From: Planctomycetes bacterium UBA4800
GTDB taxonomy: Bacteria; Planctomycetota; UBA8108; UBA8890; UBA8898
Length of the DNA: 6,160 bases
Direction: 5' to 3'
Assembly: GCA_002402755.1 (NCBI GenBank)
Contig: DHGK01000038.1
Coordinates: 12,530-18,689, forward strand
Positions within the stretch are counted from its first letter, which is position 1. Each line of letters opens with the position of its first letter. The notes below the pieces were generated by a model. That model was not told the origin of the DNA, searched no databases, and saw nothing but the letters and a program-made list of their open reading frames with translations. Positions 1-6,068 of the stretch are shown in pieces. A program made the position numbers and the translations under genes.

Positions 1-125
1 TGGCACTCGGGGAACGGCGCCTTCTCGTAGATGAACTCATCGAGCACGATGCCCGCGCGCATCCGATCGTCCTGCGCGCCGAGCGCCGCCGCACACACGC
101 ACGCCGCCGCCGCCAGCCGCCGCAT
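1..125 (-). CDS. Sialidase / BNR-repeat family secreted protein, N-terminal fragment
   Basis: Only the first 41 codons lie inside the window; the gene runs off the left edge. The ATG at 125-123 is preceded by a strong GGAGGT site with a 5-base spacer, 17 bases after the stop of the propeller gene, so it is the next gene of the same operon. The protein opens with MRRLAAAAACVCAALGA, a short Arg-Arg plus Ala-rich hydrophobic stretch ending in a plausible signal-peptidase site after residue 17. The mature part then reads GIVLDEFIYEKAPFPEC, with a final partial codon compatible with His. A segment of the form 'EFI.E.APFP.CHAS' is the usual opening of exo-alpha-sialidase-like BNR proteins (PF13088 type) in planctomycete-like genomes; this match is from memory. 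The Asp-box repeats and catalytic residues lie outside the window, so activity on sialic acid cannot be judged. Other BNR-propeller glycosidases or lectins remain possible. Confidence 0.7.
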   Translation of the reverse strand, partial: MRRLAAAACVCAAALGAQDDRMRAGIVLDEFIYEKAPFPEC

Positions 126-130
126 TTCGC

Positions 131-136
131 ACCTCC
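131..136 (-). promoter_or_regulatory. Shine-Dalgarno site of the sialidase-family gene
   Basis: On the minus strand GGAGGT lies 5 bases upstream of the ATG at 125. It sits wholly within the 17-base gap after the stop codon of the upstream gene and fixes the start of the truncated downstream gene. Confidence 0.75.
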
Positions 137-142
137 CCGTGC

Positions 143-3142
143 TCACCGCGCGCCGAAGCACCGCACGTGTCCATCCTTGCACGCGACGAGCACGTCGCCG
201 CGCCGGTCGAGCGCGATGCCCCACGCCACGGGCGGCGCAGGAAGCGCGCAGCGCCAGAGCTCGGCGCCGTCGGCGATCGAGAACGCGATGACGTGCGACG
301 CCGTCGCCGCGACCACCGCGTTCCTGCCCACCGCGATGCCCGCGCCGCCCTCGCAGCGCTGCGCCCACACCGGCACCTGCCCGGGCTCGAACTTGCCCCA
401 CGTCGAGATGATGTGATTGCCGGGATACTCCCGCTCGCGCACGCATCTGGTCAGGACATCCTTCGCGATCGGGCGGTAGCACCTGACCTCCAGGCCGTTG
501 AGCCACACGATGTCGCGATCGCCCGCGGACACGTGGTGCACCTTCTCGAAGCACGTCGCATCGACGACGAGATGATCCGGGCTGCCGTAGAAGAGCTGCC
601 CGCCCGGCACGACCTTGTCGCCGATCAGGTACAGCTCCCAGCCGCGCAGGCAGATCGACTCGCAGATGTTGAGCCTGTCGCCCTTGTTGAGGCACGCGCC
701 GTCCGCGATGTCGTACACTCCCGGCGACACCGCGTTCCCGCCCGCCAGGTACAGGCGGCCGCCGTGCAGGAGAAGCTGGCCCTGGACGCCGACGCCGGAG
801 CGCGCCTCGGCGTTGAGATGCCCCGAGGAGTTGTTCTGCCACTTGATCGCGCCCGTGCGCGCATCGAGCGCGTAGACGTGCGTGCCGTCGTAGTTGGCAA
901 GTCCCGCGGCGACGTACGCGACGCCGTCCCGGACGAGGACGCCGCTCGCGGCCGGCCACGTCGACAGCAGCGCGCCGTAGACAGGGATCCGCCGATTCGC
1001 CGGCGCCGCCCGGAAGGTCCACAGCAGCCTCCCGCTCGCCGCCTCGAACGCGTACACGCAGCCGTCGCCCGCGCCGGCGAAGACCCGGCCTTCCCAGACC
1101 GTGGGCGCGATCTTGATGCCGCCCCCCGTGAAAGCCTTCCAGCGGGGCGCTCCCGTCTCCGCCTCGAGCGCGCGCACGACGCCGTCCGACCCCGCGACGA
1201 ACACGAGGCCGCCGCACGCCGCCGGCGCCGCCGGCATGACGCCTTTCTTCGCCGCCGCCTCCCACCTGAGCTCGGCGCGCGCGGGAATCACCGCCCCCGA
1301 ATGCGCGCTGCTCGCGCTGTCGGCGCGGAACGACGGCCAGTCGGCCTCGCCGCAGGGCAGCGGCTGCACCCTGTCCCAGCCTTCCGCGCGCGCGAGCCGC
1401 TCGGCCTCGGTCGCCGTCCGATCGAAGCGGTAGTCTCCCGCCGGACCGACGCAGGCGGCGCCGACGAGGCTCTGCTGGCAGTCGCAGACGAAGGGCCACC
1501 AGTACAGAAGGCCGTTCGCGACCGTGACGCCGTCGAAGCACGTCGGCCGCATGGGCGAGACGTACTGGGGCCTGCGCGTCGCCGCGTCGATGCGGACCGA
1601 GCCGCCGTCCGCCCGGAAGAACACGGCATCGGCCGTGCCCGTCGGCCGCGTGCACGCGCGCCGTCCGATCGGGATCTCGGCCAGCACCGCGCCCGTGAGC
1701 GGATCGAGGACCCGGCTCGTCTTGTCGGTCCAGATGCCGCCGCCGATGCCGTACAGCCCGTCATCCCTGAGGACGAGCTGGAAGTTGTCGTACGGATACT
1801 GCCAGAGCACGCGGCCGTCCTCGGTCGAGAGCGCGATGAGCTTGTCCATCATCGGCCCCGCGAAGAAGAGCGCCTTGTCGCTTGCCTTGAGGTACGCCGC
1901 CGTGCGGAAGTTCGTACGCCAGTCCTGGCGGTTGAGGTTCCTGCCGAGCGCGCGGAAGACCTCGGGGTCGGCGGCCGCGGTCCGGCGCCACACGACCTTG
2001 CCGCCGGCCGCGTCCAGGCACGTCAGGAACGCGCCGAACCTGAAGGCGTAGATCCGCCCGCCGCGCAGGCACATCGCGCGGCTGTCGATCGGCTCGCTCT
2101 CCCGGTGGTGCCAGAGGACCTTCTTCGTCGCCGGGTCGATGGCGAGCACATCGCGGCCGTAGCCCCACGGGTTCTCGGGCAGGTTGTACCCCTTGGAGAG
2201 CGGCGCCCAGGGCCAGCCGTGGTTGTTCACGTTCGACCGCCGCACCTCCGGGTCGATCGGCTCCTGCTCGCCGATCAGCGCGTAGAGAACACCCCCGTCG
2301 AGCGCCATCCACTTCCAGAAGGTGCCGCCGGCCAGATCGGCGGGCGGCGCGATCTCCTCCTCGAGCGCTCCCGTCGCGGCGTCGAGCACCTTGCACGATT
2401 TCTCATCGCCCAGGAAGACGGCGTCCCGCGTCGCGATGACGGTGTTGCGGTGCACCATGATCCCCGGCGTGATGGGCCGGCGCCAGAGCTCGACGCCGTT
2501 CCAGCCGTTGTAGGCGATGATCGAGTTCATGTGCGGCTCCTCGCGCGGCTTGAACGCGATGTGCCCCAGCACGCGGAACACGCGGCCCGCCGCCGACACC
2601 GTCACCTGCGGGAGCGGGTCGTAGTACGGCGCCGCCAGGAACTGCGTGAGGTACGGCGCCCGCGCGATCGTGTCATTGCTCTGCGGGTTGTTGTCGGGAA
2701 GGTGGTACGGGTGCGTCCAGTCGTCCATGCCCGGGGGGAAGGGCTTCGCCGCGCGCTCGGCTCCGATCAGAGCCAGGCCCTCGGGCCGCACGACGCGCAG
2801 CGCCTCCTCCCGCGCGACGCCGCCCGGCGGCGCGCGCAGCTCGTCGGCGATGTTGTCGGCGAGCGGAATCGCGGCGGCGCTCCCGCGCGCGACGAATATG
2901 CGCGTGCCGTACAGGCCCGCCTCCTCGGCGGCGAGGCGCGCCGCGGCAACCTCCTCGTCGCGCTCGAGCTGCACGAAGATGAGGCACTCGGTCCGGCCGG
3001 CGAGCTCGATCGCCGCCGCGCAGCCCCGATCGCCGATCAGGACGACGATGCCGCGCCCCGGCGCCGCCGCCTCGCCGCCGGCCTGCGCCGCGCCCGCGAG
3101 CGCGCACGCCCACCACGCCGCCGCACACATCCATGCACGCAT
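143..3142 (-). CDS. Exported PQQ-like beta-propeller protein with degenerate methyltransferase-like N-terminus
   Basis: This is a 999-residue protein. Residues 1-21 form a Sec signal peptide with a likely AQA|GG cleavage. Residues about 30-130 resemble a Rossmann-type class I methyltransferase: a beta-strand and glycine loop (GIVVLIGDRG, 31-40), a second strand FVQLE (56-60), then GLYGTRIFVARG (76-87) and PLADNIADEL (93-102). The hinge DDWTHPYHLPDNNPQSNDT (140-158) is typical of planctomycete-like propellers with this fusion. From about 180 to 999 come PQQ/BamB-like blades with 'Y.lDa.tG...W' signatures near 208-222, 250-264, 332-346, 373-387, 435-449, 476-490, 657-670, 696-710, 756-768 and 951-965, enough for two propellers. 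No CxxCH haem motif is present, so it is not a classical quinohaemoprotein; PQQ binding is unproven. The mature part has 23 cysteines. AAGGAG lies 6 bases before the ATG. The role is probably extracytoplasmic carbohydrate binding, scaffolding or oxidation, but this is uncertain. Confidence 0.88.
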   Translation of the reverse strand: MRAWMCAAAWWACALAGAAQAGGEAAAPGRGIVVLIGDRGCAAAIELAGRTECLIFVQLERDEEVAAARLAAEEAGLYGTRIFVARGSAAAIPLADNIADELRAPPGGVAREEALRVVRPEGLALIGAERAAKPFPPGMDDWTHPYHLPDNNPQSNDTIARAPYLTQFLAAPYYDPLPQVTVSAAGRVFRVLGHIAFKPREEPHMNSIIAYNGWNGVELWRRPITPGIMVHRNTVIATRDAVFLGDEKSCKVLDAATGALEEEIAPPADLAGGTFWKWMALDGGVLYALIGEQEPIDPEVRRSNVNNHGWPWAPLSKGYNLPENPWGYGRDVLAIDPATKKVLWHHRESEPIDSRAMCLRGGRIYAFRFGAFLTCLDAAGGKVVWRRTAAADPEVFRALGRNLNRQDWRTNFRTAAYLKASDKALFFAGPMMDKLIALSTEDGRVLWQYPYDNFQLVLRDDGLYGIGGGIWTDKTSRVLDPLTGAVLAEIPIGRRACTRPTGTADAVFFRADGGSVRIDAATRRPQYVSPMRPTCFDGVTVANGLLYWWPFVCDCQQSLVGAACVGPAGDYRFDRTATEAERLARAEGWDRVQPLPCGEADWPSFRADSASSAHSGAVIPARAELRWEAAAKKGVMPAAPAACGGLVFVAGSDGVVRALEAETGAPRWKAFTGGGIKIAPTVWEGRVFAGAGDGCVYAFEAASGRLLWTFRAAPANRRIPVYGALLSTWPAASGVLVRDGVAYVAAGLANYDGTHVYALDARTGAIKWQNNSSGHLNAEARSGVGVQGQLLLHGGRLYLAGGNAVSPGVYDIADGACLNKGDRLNICESICLRGWELYLIGDKVVPGGQLFYGSPDHLVVDATCFEKVHHVSAGDRDIVWLNGLEVRCYRPIAKDVLTRCVREREYPGNHIISTWGKFEPGQVPVWAQRCEGGAGIAVGRNAVVAATASHVIAFSIADGAELWRCALPAPPVAWGIALDRRGDVLVACKDGHVRCFGAR

Positions 3143-3148
3143 AGCTCG

Positions 3149-3154
3149 CTCCTT
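3149..3154 (-). promoter_or_regulatory. Shine-Dalgarno site of the propeller gene
   Basis: AAGGAG on the minus strand lies 6 bases before the ATG at 3142, inside the 21-base gap after the DUF1080 gene stop. It supports this start, and a signal peptide follows immediately. Confidence 0.75.
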
Positions 3155-3163
3155 CGGCGCGCG

Positions 3164-4468
3164 CTACCAGCGCGCCATCTTCAGGTTCCTGAGCCCCGCC
3201 TTCGTGTACCACGTCGCCACGCCGAACGGCCGGCATGGCTCCTGCTGCGGCCAGATCGAGAAGCCGTGCCCCGCGCGCTCCAGGTCGACCTGCTTGTCCT
3301 TGTCGATCCAGACCTCGATGCGCGCGTCGGTCACGCGCAGCCTGATCGGGTACCACGTCCCGTCCTTGAACTGGAGGAACTTCGTCGTCTGGTTGCTGTC
3401 GGCCGCCTGGCGGTCGACGTTGGAAAGCCCGACGCACCCGCCGCCCCAGCCGCCGACGATGAGCGTGCAGCACTCGCTCCCGACAGGGAACGTCAAGCCG
3501 CAGAAGAAGTCATGCCCGTCGAGCCGGCAGGCCTCGAGCGACACCTCGTAGTTGCTCGCCGGGAAGTCGCGCGTCCACACGATGCCCGTCATGGGGCTTC
3601 CCGCCTCCAGCACGAGCTGCCCGTCCGCGGCCGCGGCCTTGCCGCACCCCTCGCCCGCGGCGACGTTCCAGGCGCCGAGGGTCTTGCCGTCGAAGAGCGG
3701 AACCCACGCCTCGGGGGCGATGGCCTCGGGCGGCGGGACGGGCTTCTCCGCGGCGGGCTTCAGGACGCGAAGGCGTATCGAGCGGTAGCGCACGGCCATC
3801 GGCGGCCCCGCGTGGACCTGCAGCGCGAGCACGCCGGAGGCGGCGCGCTTGGCCTCTTCCTCGTCGATGAAGTCCATGGTCGTGACGCCGTTGATCTTCT
3901 GGATCAGACGGATGCCATCGGCAATGATCGTGTAGTCGTTCCAGTCGTCGTTCTTGATCGCCTGGCGCACGGCCGCGTCCTCGTTGATCTTCGCGACGAC
4001 CTGCTTGTTGCCGTTCGGCCACCTGAGCACCTTCTCGCCGCGGAGCGCCATGATGCCGCGGCCGCGCTCCTCGTACAGGATGCCGGTGTACGCGTGCCCC
4101 GCGTCGATGTCGGCCTGGTACCCCGCCGCCACCCAGTTGCCCATGTCCTTGCTGCGGTACTGCACGCCGGAGTTCCCGCCCTCGATCTTCCACTGGAGGC
4201 GCAGCTCGAAGTCGGCCGGCGCCCCGCCGCGCCAGAAGGCGAAGGTGTTGCCCTTGATCGGCTTCTCGGCGGTCGTTGCGCCGACGATCGCGCCGCCGGC
4301 GACCGACCACACGGCGGGGTCGCCCTCCCAGCCGGCGAACGTCGCGCCGTCGAAGAGCAGCGTGAAGCCCTCGCGCCGCTCGGCCTCGGTGAGCGTGTTG
4401 GGCTCCGCGCCCGGCGCCAGGGCCGAGACCATCGCGCCCACGACAACGGCGTACATTCTCGCGGTCAT
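3164..4468 (-). CDS. Secreted protein with two DUF1080 (3-keto-disaccharide hydrolase-like) domains
   Basis: This is a 434-residue protein. Residues 1-21 are a probable signal peptide (MTARMYAVVVGAMVSALAPGA). The first domain, about 34-236, shows the usual DUF1080 (PF06439) landmarks: GFTLLFDGATFAGWEG at 34-49, FELRLQWKIEGGNSGVQYRS at 87-106, then GYQADI, TGILYEERGRGIM and NDWNDY-like segments (here KNDDWNDYTIIADG, 172-185), ending in IRLRVL. A Pro-rich linker (about 238-252) leads to a second, more divergent copy starting WVPLFDGKTLGAWNV (255-269) and ending near 432. Pfam names the family 3-keto-disaccharide hydrolase; the fold is concanavalin A/laminin-G-like, so either hydrolysis of oxidised glycosides or carbohydrate binding is possible. 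AAGGAGG with a 5-base spacer supports ATG at 4468 over the internal Met5. It lies 27 bases after the enolase-type gene and 21 before the propeller gene, consistent with co-transcription. Confidence 0.9.
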   Translation of the reverse strand: MTARMYAVVVGAMVSALAPGAEPNTLTEAERREGFTLLFDGATFAGWEGDPAVWSVAGGAIVGATTAEKPIKGNTFAFWRGGAPADFELRLQWKIEGGNSGVQYRSKDMGNWVAAGYQADIDAGHAYTGILYEERGRGIMALRGEKVLRWPNGNKQVVAKINEDAAVRQAIKNDDWNDYTIIADGIRLIQKINGVTTMDFIDEEEAKRAASGVLALQVHAGPPMAVRYRSIRLRVLKPAAEKPVPPPEAIAPEAWVPLFDGKTLGAWNVAAGEGCGKAAAADGQLVLEAGSPMTGIVWTRDFPASNYEVSLEACRLDGHDFFCGLTFPVGSECCTLIVGGWGGGCVGLSNVDRQAADSNQTTKFLQFKDGTWYPIRLRVTDARIEVWIDKDKQVDLERAGHGFSIWPQQEPCRPFGVATWYTKAGLRNLKMARW

Positions 4469-4473
4469 GCAAT

Positions 4474-4480
4474 CCTCCTT
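4474..4480 (-). promoter_or_regulatory. Shine-Dalgarno site of the DUF1080 gene
   Basis: AAGGAGG on the minus strand, 5 bases before the ATG at 4468, is the strongest ribosome-binding site in the window. It decides between that ATG and the in-frame Met codon four residues later. Confidence 0.8.
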
Positions 4481-4495
4481 CAGTGGAACCTGCCG

Positions 4496-5914
4496 CTATT
4501 CATTGAATCCGAATGCGCCCTCGAACGCAACCGCGGGCGCGGGCAGCGCGCGGCAGATGCGCTCGATGCGGCTCCCGAAGCCCGGCCCCCCGAGCGTCGA
4601 GAGATCGATCATCCCGCCGCGGCGCCGATAGAGCCCGGGGTGCACCGCGGCTTCCGGGCGCGACGCCTCGGGGTAGAACTGCATGGCGTTGGTCTCGACC
4701 CCCATGATCGTCCCGGCATGGGCGCCGAGCAGCGCGTGCGGGATCTGGGCGAGCATGGGATTGGTCAGGTCCTGTACCATGAGCGTCATGCCGTGCGCCC
4801 TGGCCCAGCACAGGCTGAGCAGGGCGCCGGTCTGCGTCTTGCACGTCTTGAGCGCCACACCAGTCCAGCCCAGGCTCCGGCCGAGCCTGACGAGACGCCA
4901 GTCGTGCGCGCTCTCGTCCATGAAGAGCGGCTTGCGCGCGGCCACGCAGCGCACGTCGATCGGGTGCGCCTCCAGGTCGTACGGAAACGGCTGCTCGACG
5001 TAGAGAATGCGCGCGTACGTGCGCGGCTCGTCGCGGAGCAGCCGGTCGAGAATCTCCGTGACGTAGCCGGGATCGGTGACCGTGCAGTTGAAGTCGGCCG
5101 TGAGCCAGCGCACCCCGGCCGCCTCGGCGATGGCGCCGACCTTCGCCAGCCTCGCATGGTCCCAGGCGGCGTCATCGCCGCGCAGCTTCACCTTGAGGCA
5201 GTACAGGCCGTCGGCGCGGATCCAGTCCTCGAGCGTCACGGGATAGCCGTCGTCAGGCTCCGTCCCGTCCAGCTCGGCCGCATCGAGCGCGTCTTTCCCT
5301 CCCACGAGGTGCCAGGCGGGAAGGCGGCGCGGCGGATCGGCGGCCAGGTAATCGGCCGGGTATTTGCCCGCGAACGAGATGCCCGGTTCCGCCGCCAGGT
5401 ACGATGCCAGGTCGCGCGAGAGCCAGTCGGCCCCGTACGTCGCGTAGACCGGCGCGCCGTTGCAGGCGCCGTACGCATCGTGCAGCGCGAGGTCGAACGC
5501 CGACGCGCACACGAGCGCCGCCAGATGCGGCACGGGCTCGGCGCCGCCGCGCTCCGCGTTGAACGCGGTCAGGAGCCCGCCCAGGCGCTCCTCGAGGAAT
5601 GCGTGCCCGACCTCCAGCGCGTGCCCGCACGCATCGAACGCCTTCCACGCCCCCGCCACGCGCACGCAGAATTCCTTGAGCGCCGCGTGCCGCTCCTCGC
5701 AGGGACGCGCGCTCGGCCATACCCACTGCACGCTGAGCGGCGTCTCGCCCCACCCTTCCGCGATGCGCCCGCGGGCATCGGCAACGCGCACGCAGGCGCG
5801 CGCGCACGTCACCGATGTCAGCGTCTCGGGCCCGAACTTGAGCGGGACGCGCGTCGCGACGGGAAGGAAGTACAGCGCCGCATCGGCGACGCGGACATCG
5901 GTTGGACGCGCCAT
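4496..5914 (-). CDS. Enolase-superfamily enzyme, mandelate racemase / muconate-lactonizing (MLE) type
   Basis: A 472-residue cytoplasmic enzyme, with no signal peptide, that should abstract the proton alpha to a substrate carboxylate using Mg2+. The N-terminal capping domain (about 10-150) includes GWGETPLSVQWVWP at 54-67. The barrel holds a KxK pair (K241, K243) on strand 2, metal ligands D274 (TADFN), E307 (YVEQPF) and D333 (FMDES), and K356 (ALKTCK) on strand 6. A Lys rather than His on strand 6 points to the MLE / o-succinylbenzoate synthase / dipeptide epimerase subgroup, not acid-sugar dehydratases. Length exceeds the usual 350-400 because about 80 residues separate VYATYG (156-161) from the KxK pair. 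I prefer ATG 5914: GGAG lies 6 bases upstream. The reading frame extends to a GTG at 5944 that lacks a Shine-Dalgarno site and would add ten low-quality residues. It is the first gene of the apparent operon. Substrate unknown. Confidence 0.9.
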   Translation of the reverse strand: MARPTDVRVADAALYFLPVATRVPLKFGPETLTSVTCARACVRVADARGRIAEGWGETPLSVQWVWPSARPCEERHAALKEFCVRVAGAWKAFDACGHALEVGHAFLEERLGGLLTAFNAERGGAEPVPHLAALVCASAFDLALHDAYGACNGAPVYATYGADWLSRDLASYLAAEPGISFAGKYPADYLAADPPRRLPAWHLVGGKDALDAAELDGTEPDDGYPVTLEDWIRADGLYCLKVKLRGDDAAWDHARLAKVGAIAEAAGVRWLTADFNCTVTDPGYVTEILDRLLRDEPRTYARILYVEQPFPYDLEAHPIDVRCVAARKPLFMDESAHDWRLVRLGRSLGWTGVALKTCKTQTGALLSLCWARAHGMTLMVQDLTNPMLAQIPHALLGAHAGTIMGVETNAMQFYPEASRPEAAVHPGLYRRRGGMIDLSTLGGPGFGSRIERICRALPAPAVAFEGAFGFNE

Positions 5915-5920
5915 GGCGTG

Positions 5921-5924
5921 CTCC
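5921..5924 (-). promoter_or_regulatory. Shine-Dalgarno core deciding the enolase-type gene start
   Basis: GGAG on the minus strand with a 6-base spacer before ATG 5914. The GTG at 5944 has no comparable purine-rich site in front of it, so 5914 is the better start. The core lies within the 8-base palindrome CTCCGGAG (5921-5928). Confidence 0.55.
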
Positions 5925-5973
5925 GGAGTCTCGGACGACAGCACTGCTTTCGCAACCGTTCACAGGGCATCCC

Positions 5974-5995
5974 GAACGCGTGAATCTCCGCGTTC
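5974..5995. repeat. 7-bp perfect inverted repeat in the leader
   Basis: GAACGCG (5974-5980) and CGCGTTC (5989-5995) are exact reverse complements separated by 8 bases. It lies 60 bases upstream of the preferred start of the first gene. No T-run follows on either strand, so it is not a classical intrinsic terminator; an operator or an RNA hairpin in the leader is possible. A stem of this size can occur by chance in GC-rich DNA. Confidence 0.5.
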
Positions 5996-6041
5996 AGTAC
6001 ATCACATTCCGGCGTCCTTCGCGGTGCTCTTTCCGGTTCAC

Positions 6042-6068
6042 CACAGAGAAGACAGAGGGCACAGAGAA
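6042..6068. repeat. Three-unit 9-bp tandem repeat (CACAGAGAA type)
   Basis: Three units with exact 9-base period: CACAGAGAA (6042-6050), GACAGAGGG (6051-6059) and CACAGAGAA (6060-6068). Units 1 and 3 are identical and unit 2 differs at three positions. On the opposite strand it reads TTCTCTGTG / CCCTCTGTC / TTCTCTGTG followed by GTGAA. From memory, CACAGAG-type arrays of this kind recur between genes in many environmental bacterial genomes, which suggests an interspersed intergenic repeat; this cannot be tested within one window. Confidence 0.7.

Noticed and set aside
143..3142. Propeller protein as a functional PQQ-dependent dehydrogenase
   Set aside because: The blade motifs are generic PQQ/BamB-like; no CxxCH haem site or clear dehydrogenase signature was found, so only the fold is claimed.
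4496..5914. Acid-sugar dehydratase (mandelate racemase/galactonate type) assignment
   Set aside because: The strand-6 residue is Lys356 and strand 2 has KxK, as in the MLE subgroup; the His-based dyad expected for those dehydratases is not seen.
5915..5944. GTG start giving a 482-residue enolase-type protein
   Set aside because: There is no Shine-Dalgarno site before the GTG, whereas ATG 5914 has GGAG at a good distance and the family-like sequence begins after it.
167..5983. Plus-strand open frame of 1,938 codons spanning three minus-strand genes
   Set aside because: It is the codon-aligned antisense frame of genes with clear family motifs. Its translation is Arg/Ala/Asp/His-rich low-complexity with no domains, and it exists because TTA, CTA and TCA codons are absent from the real genes.
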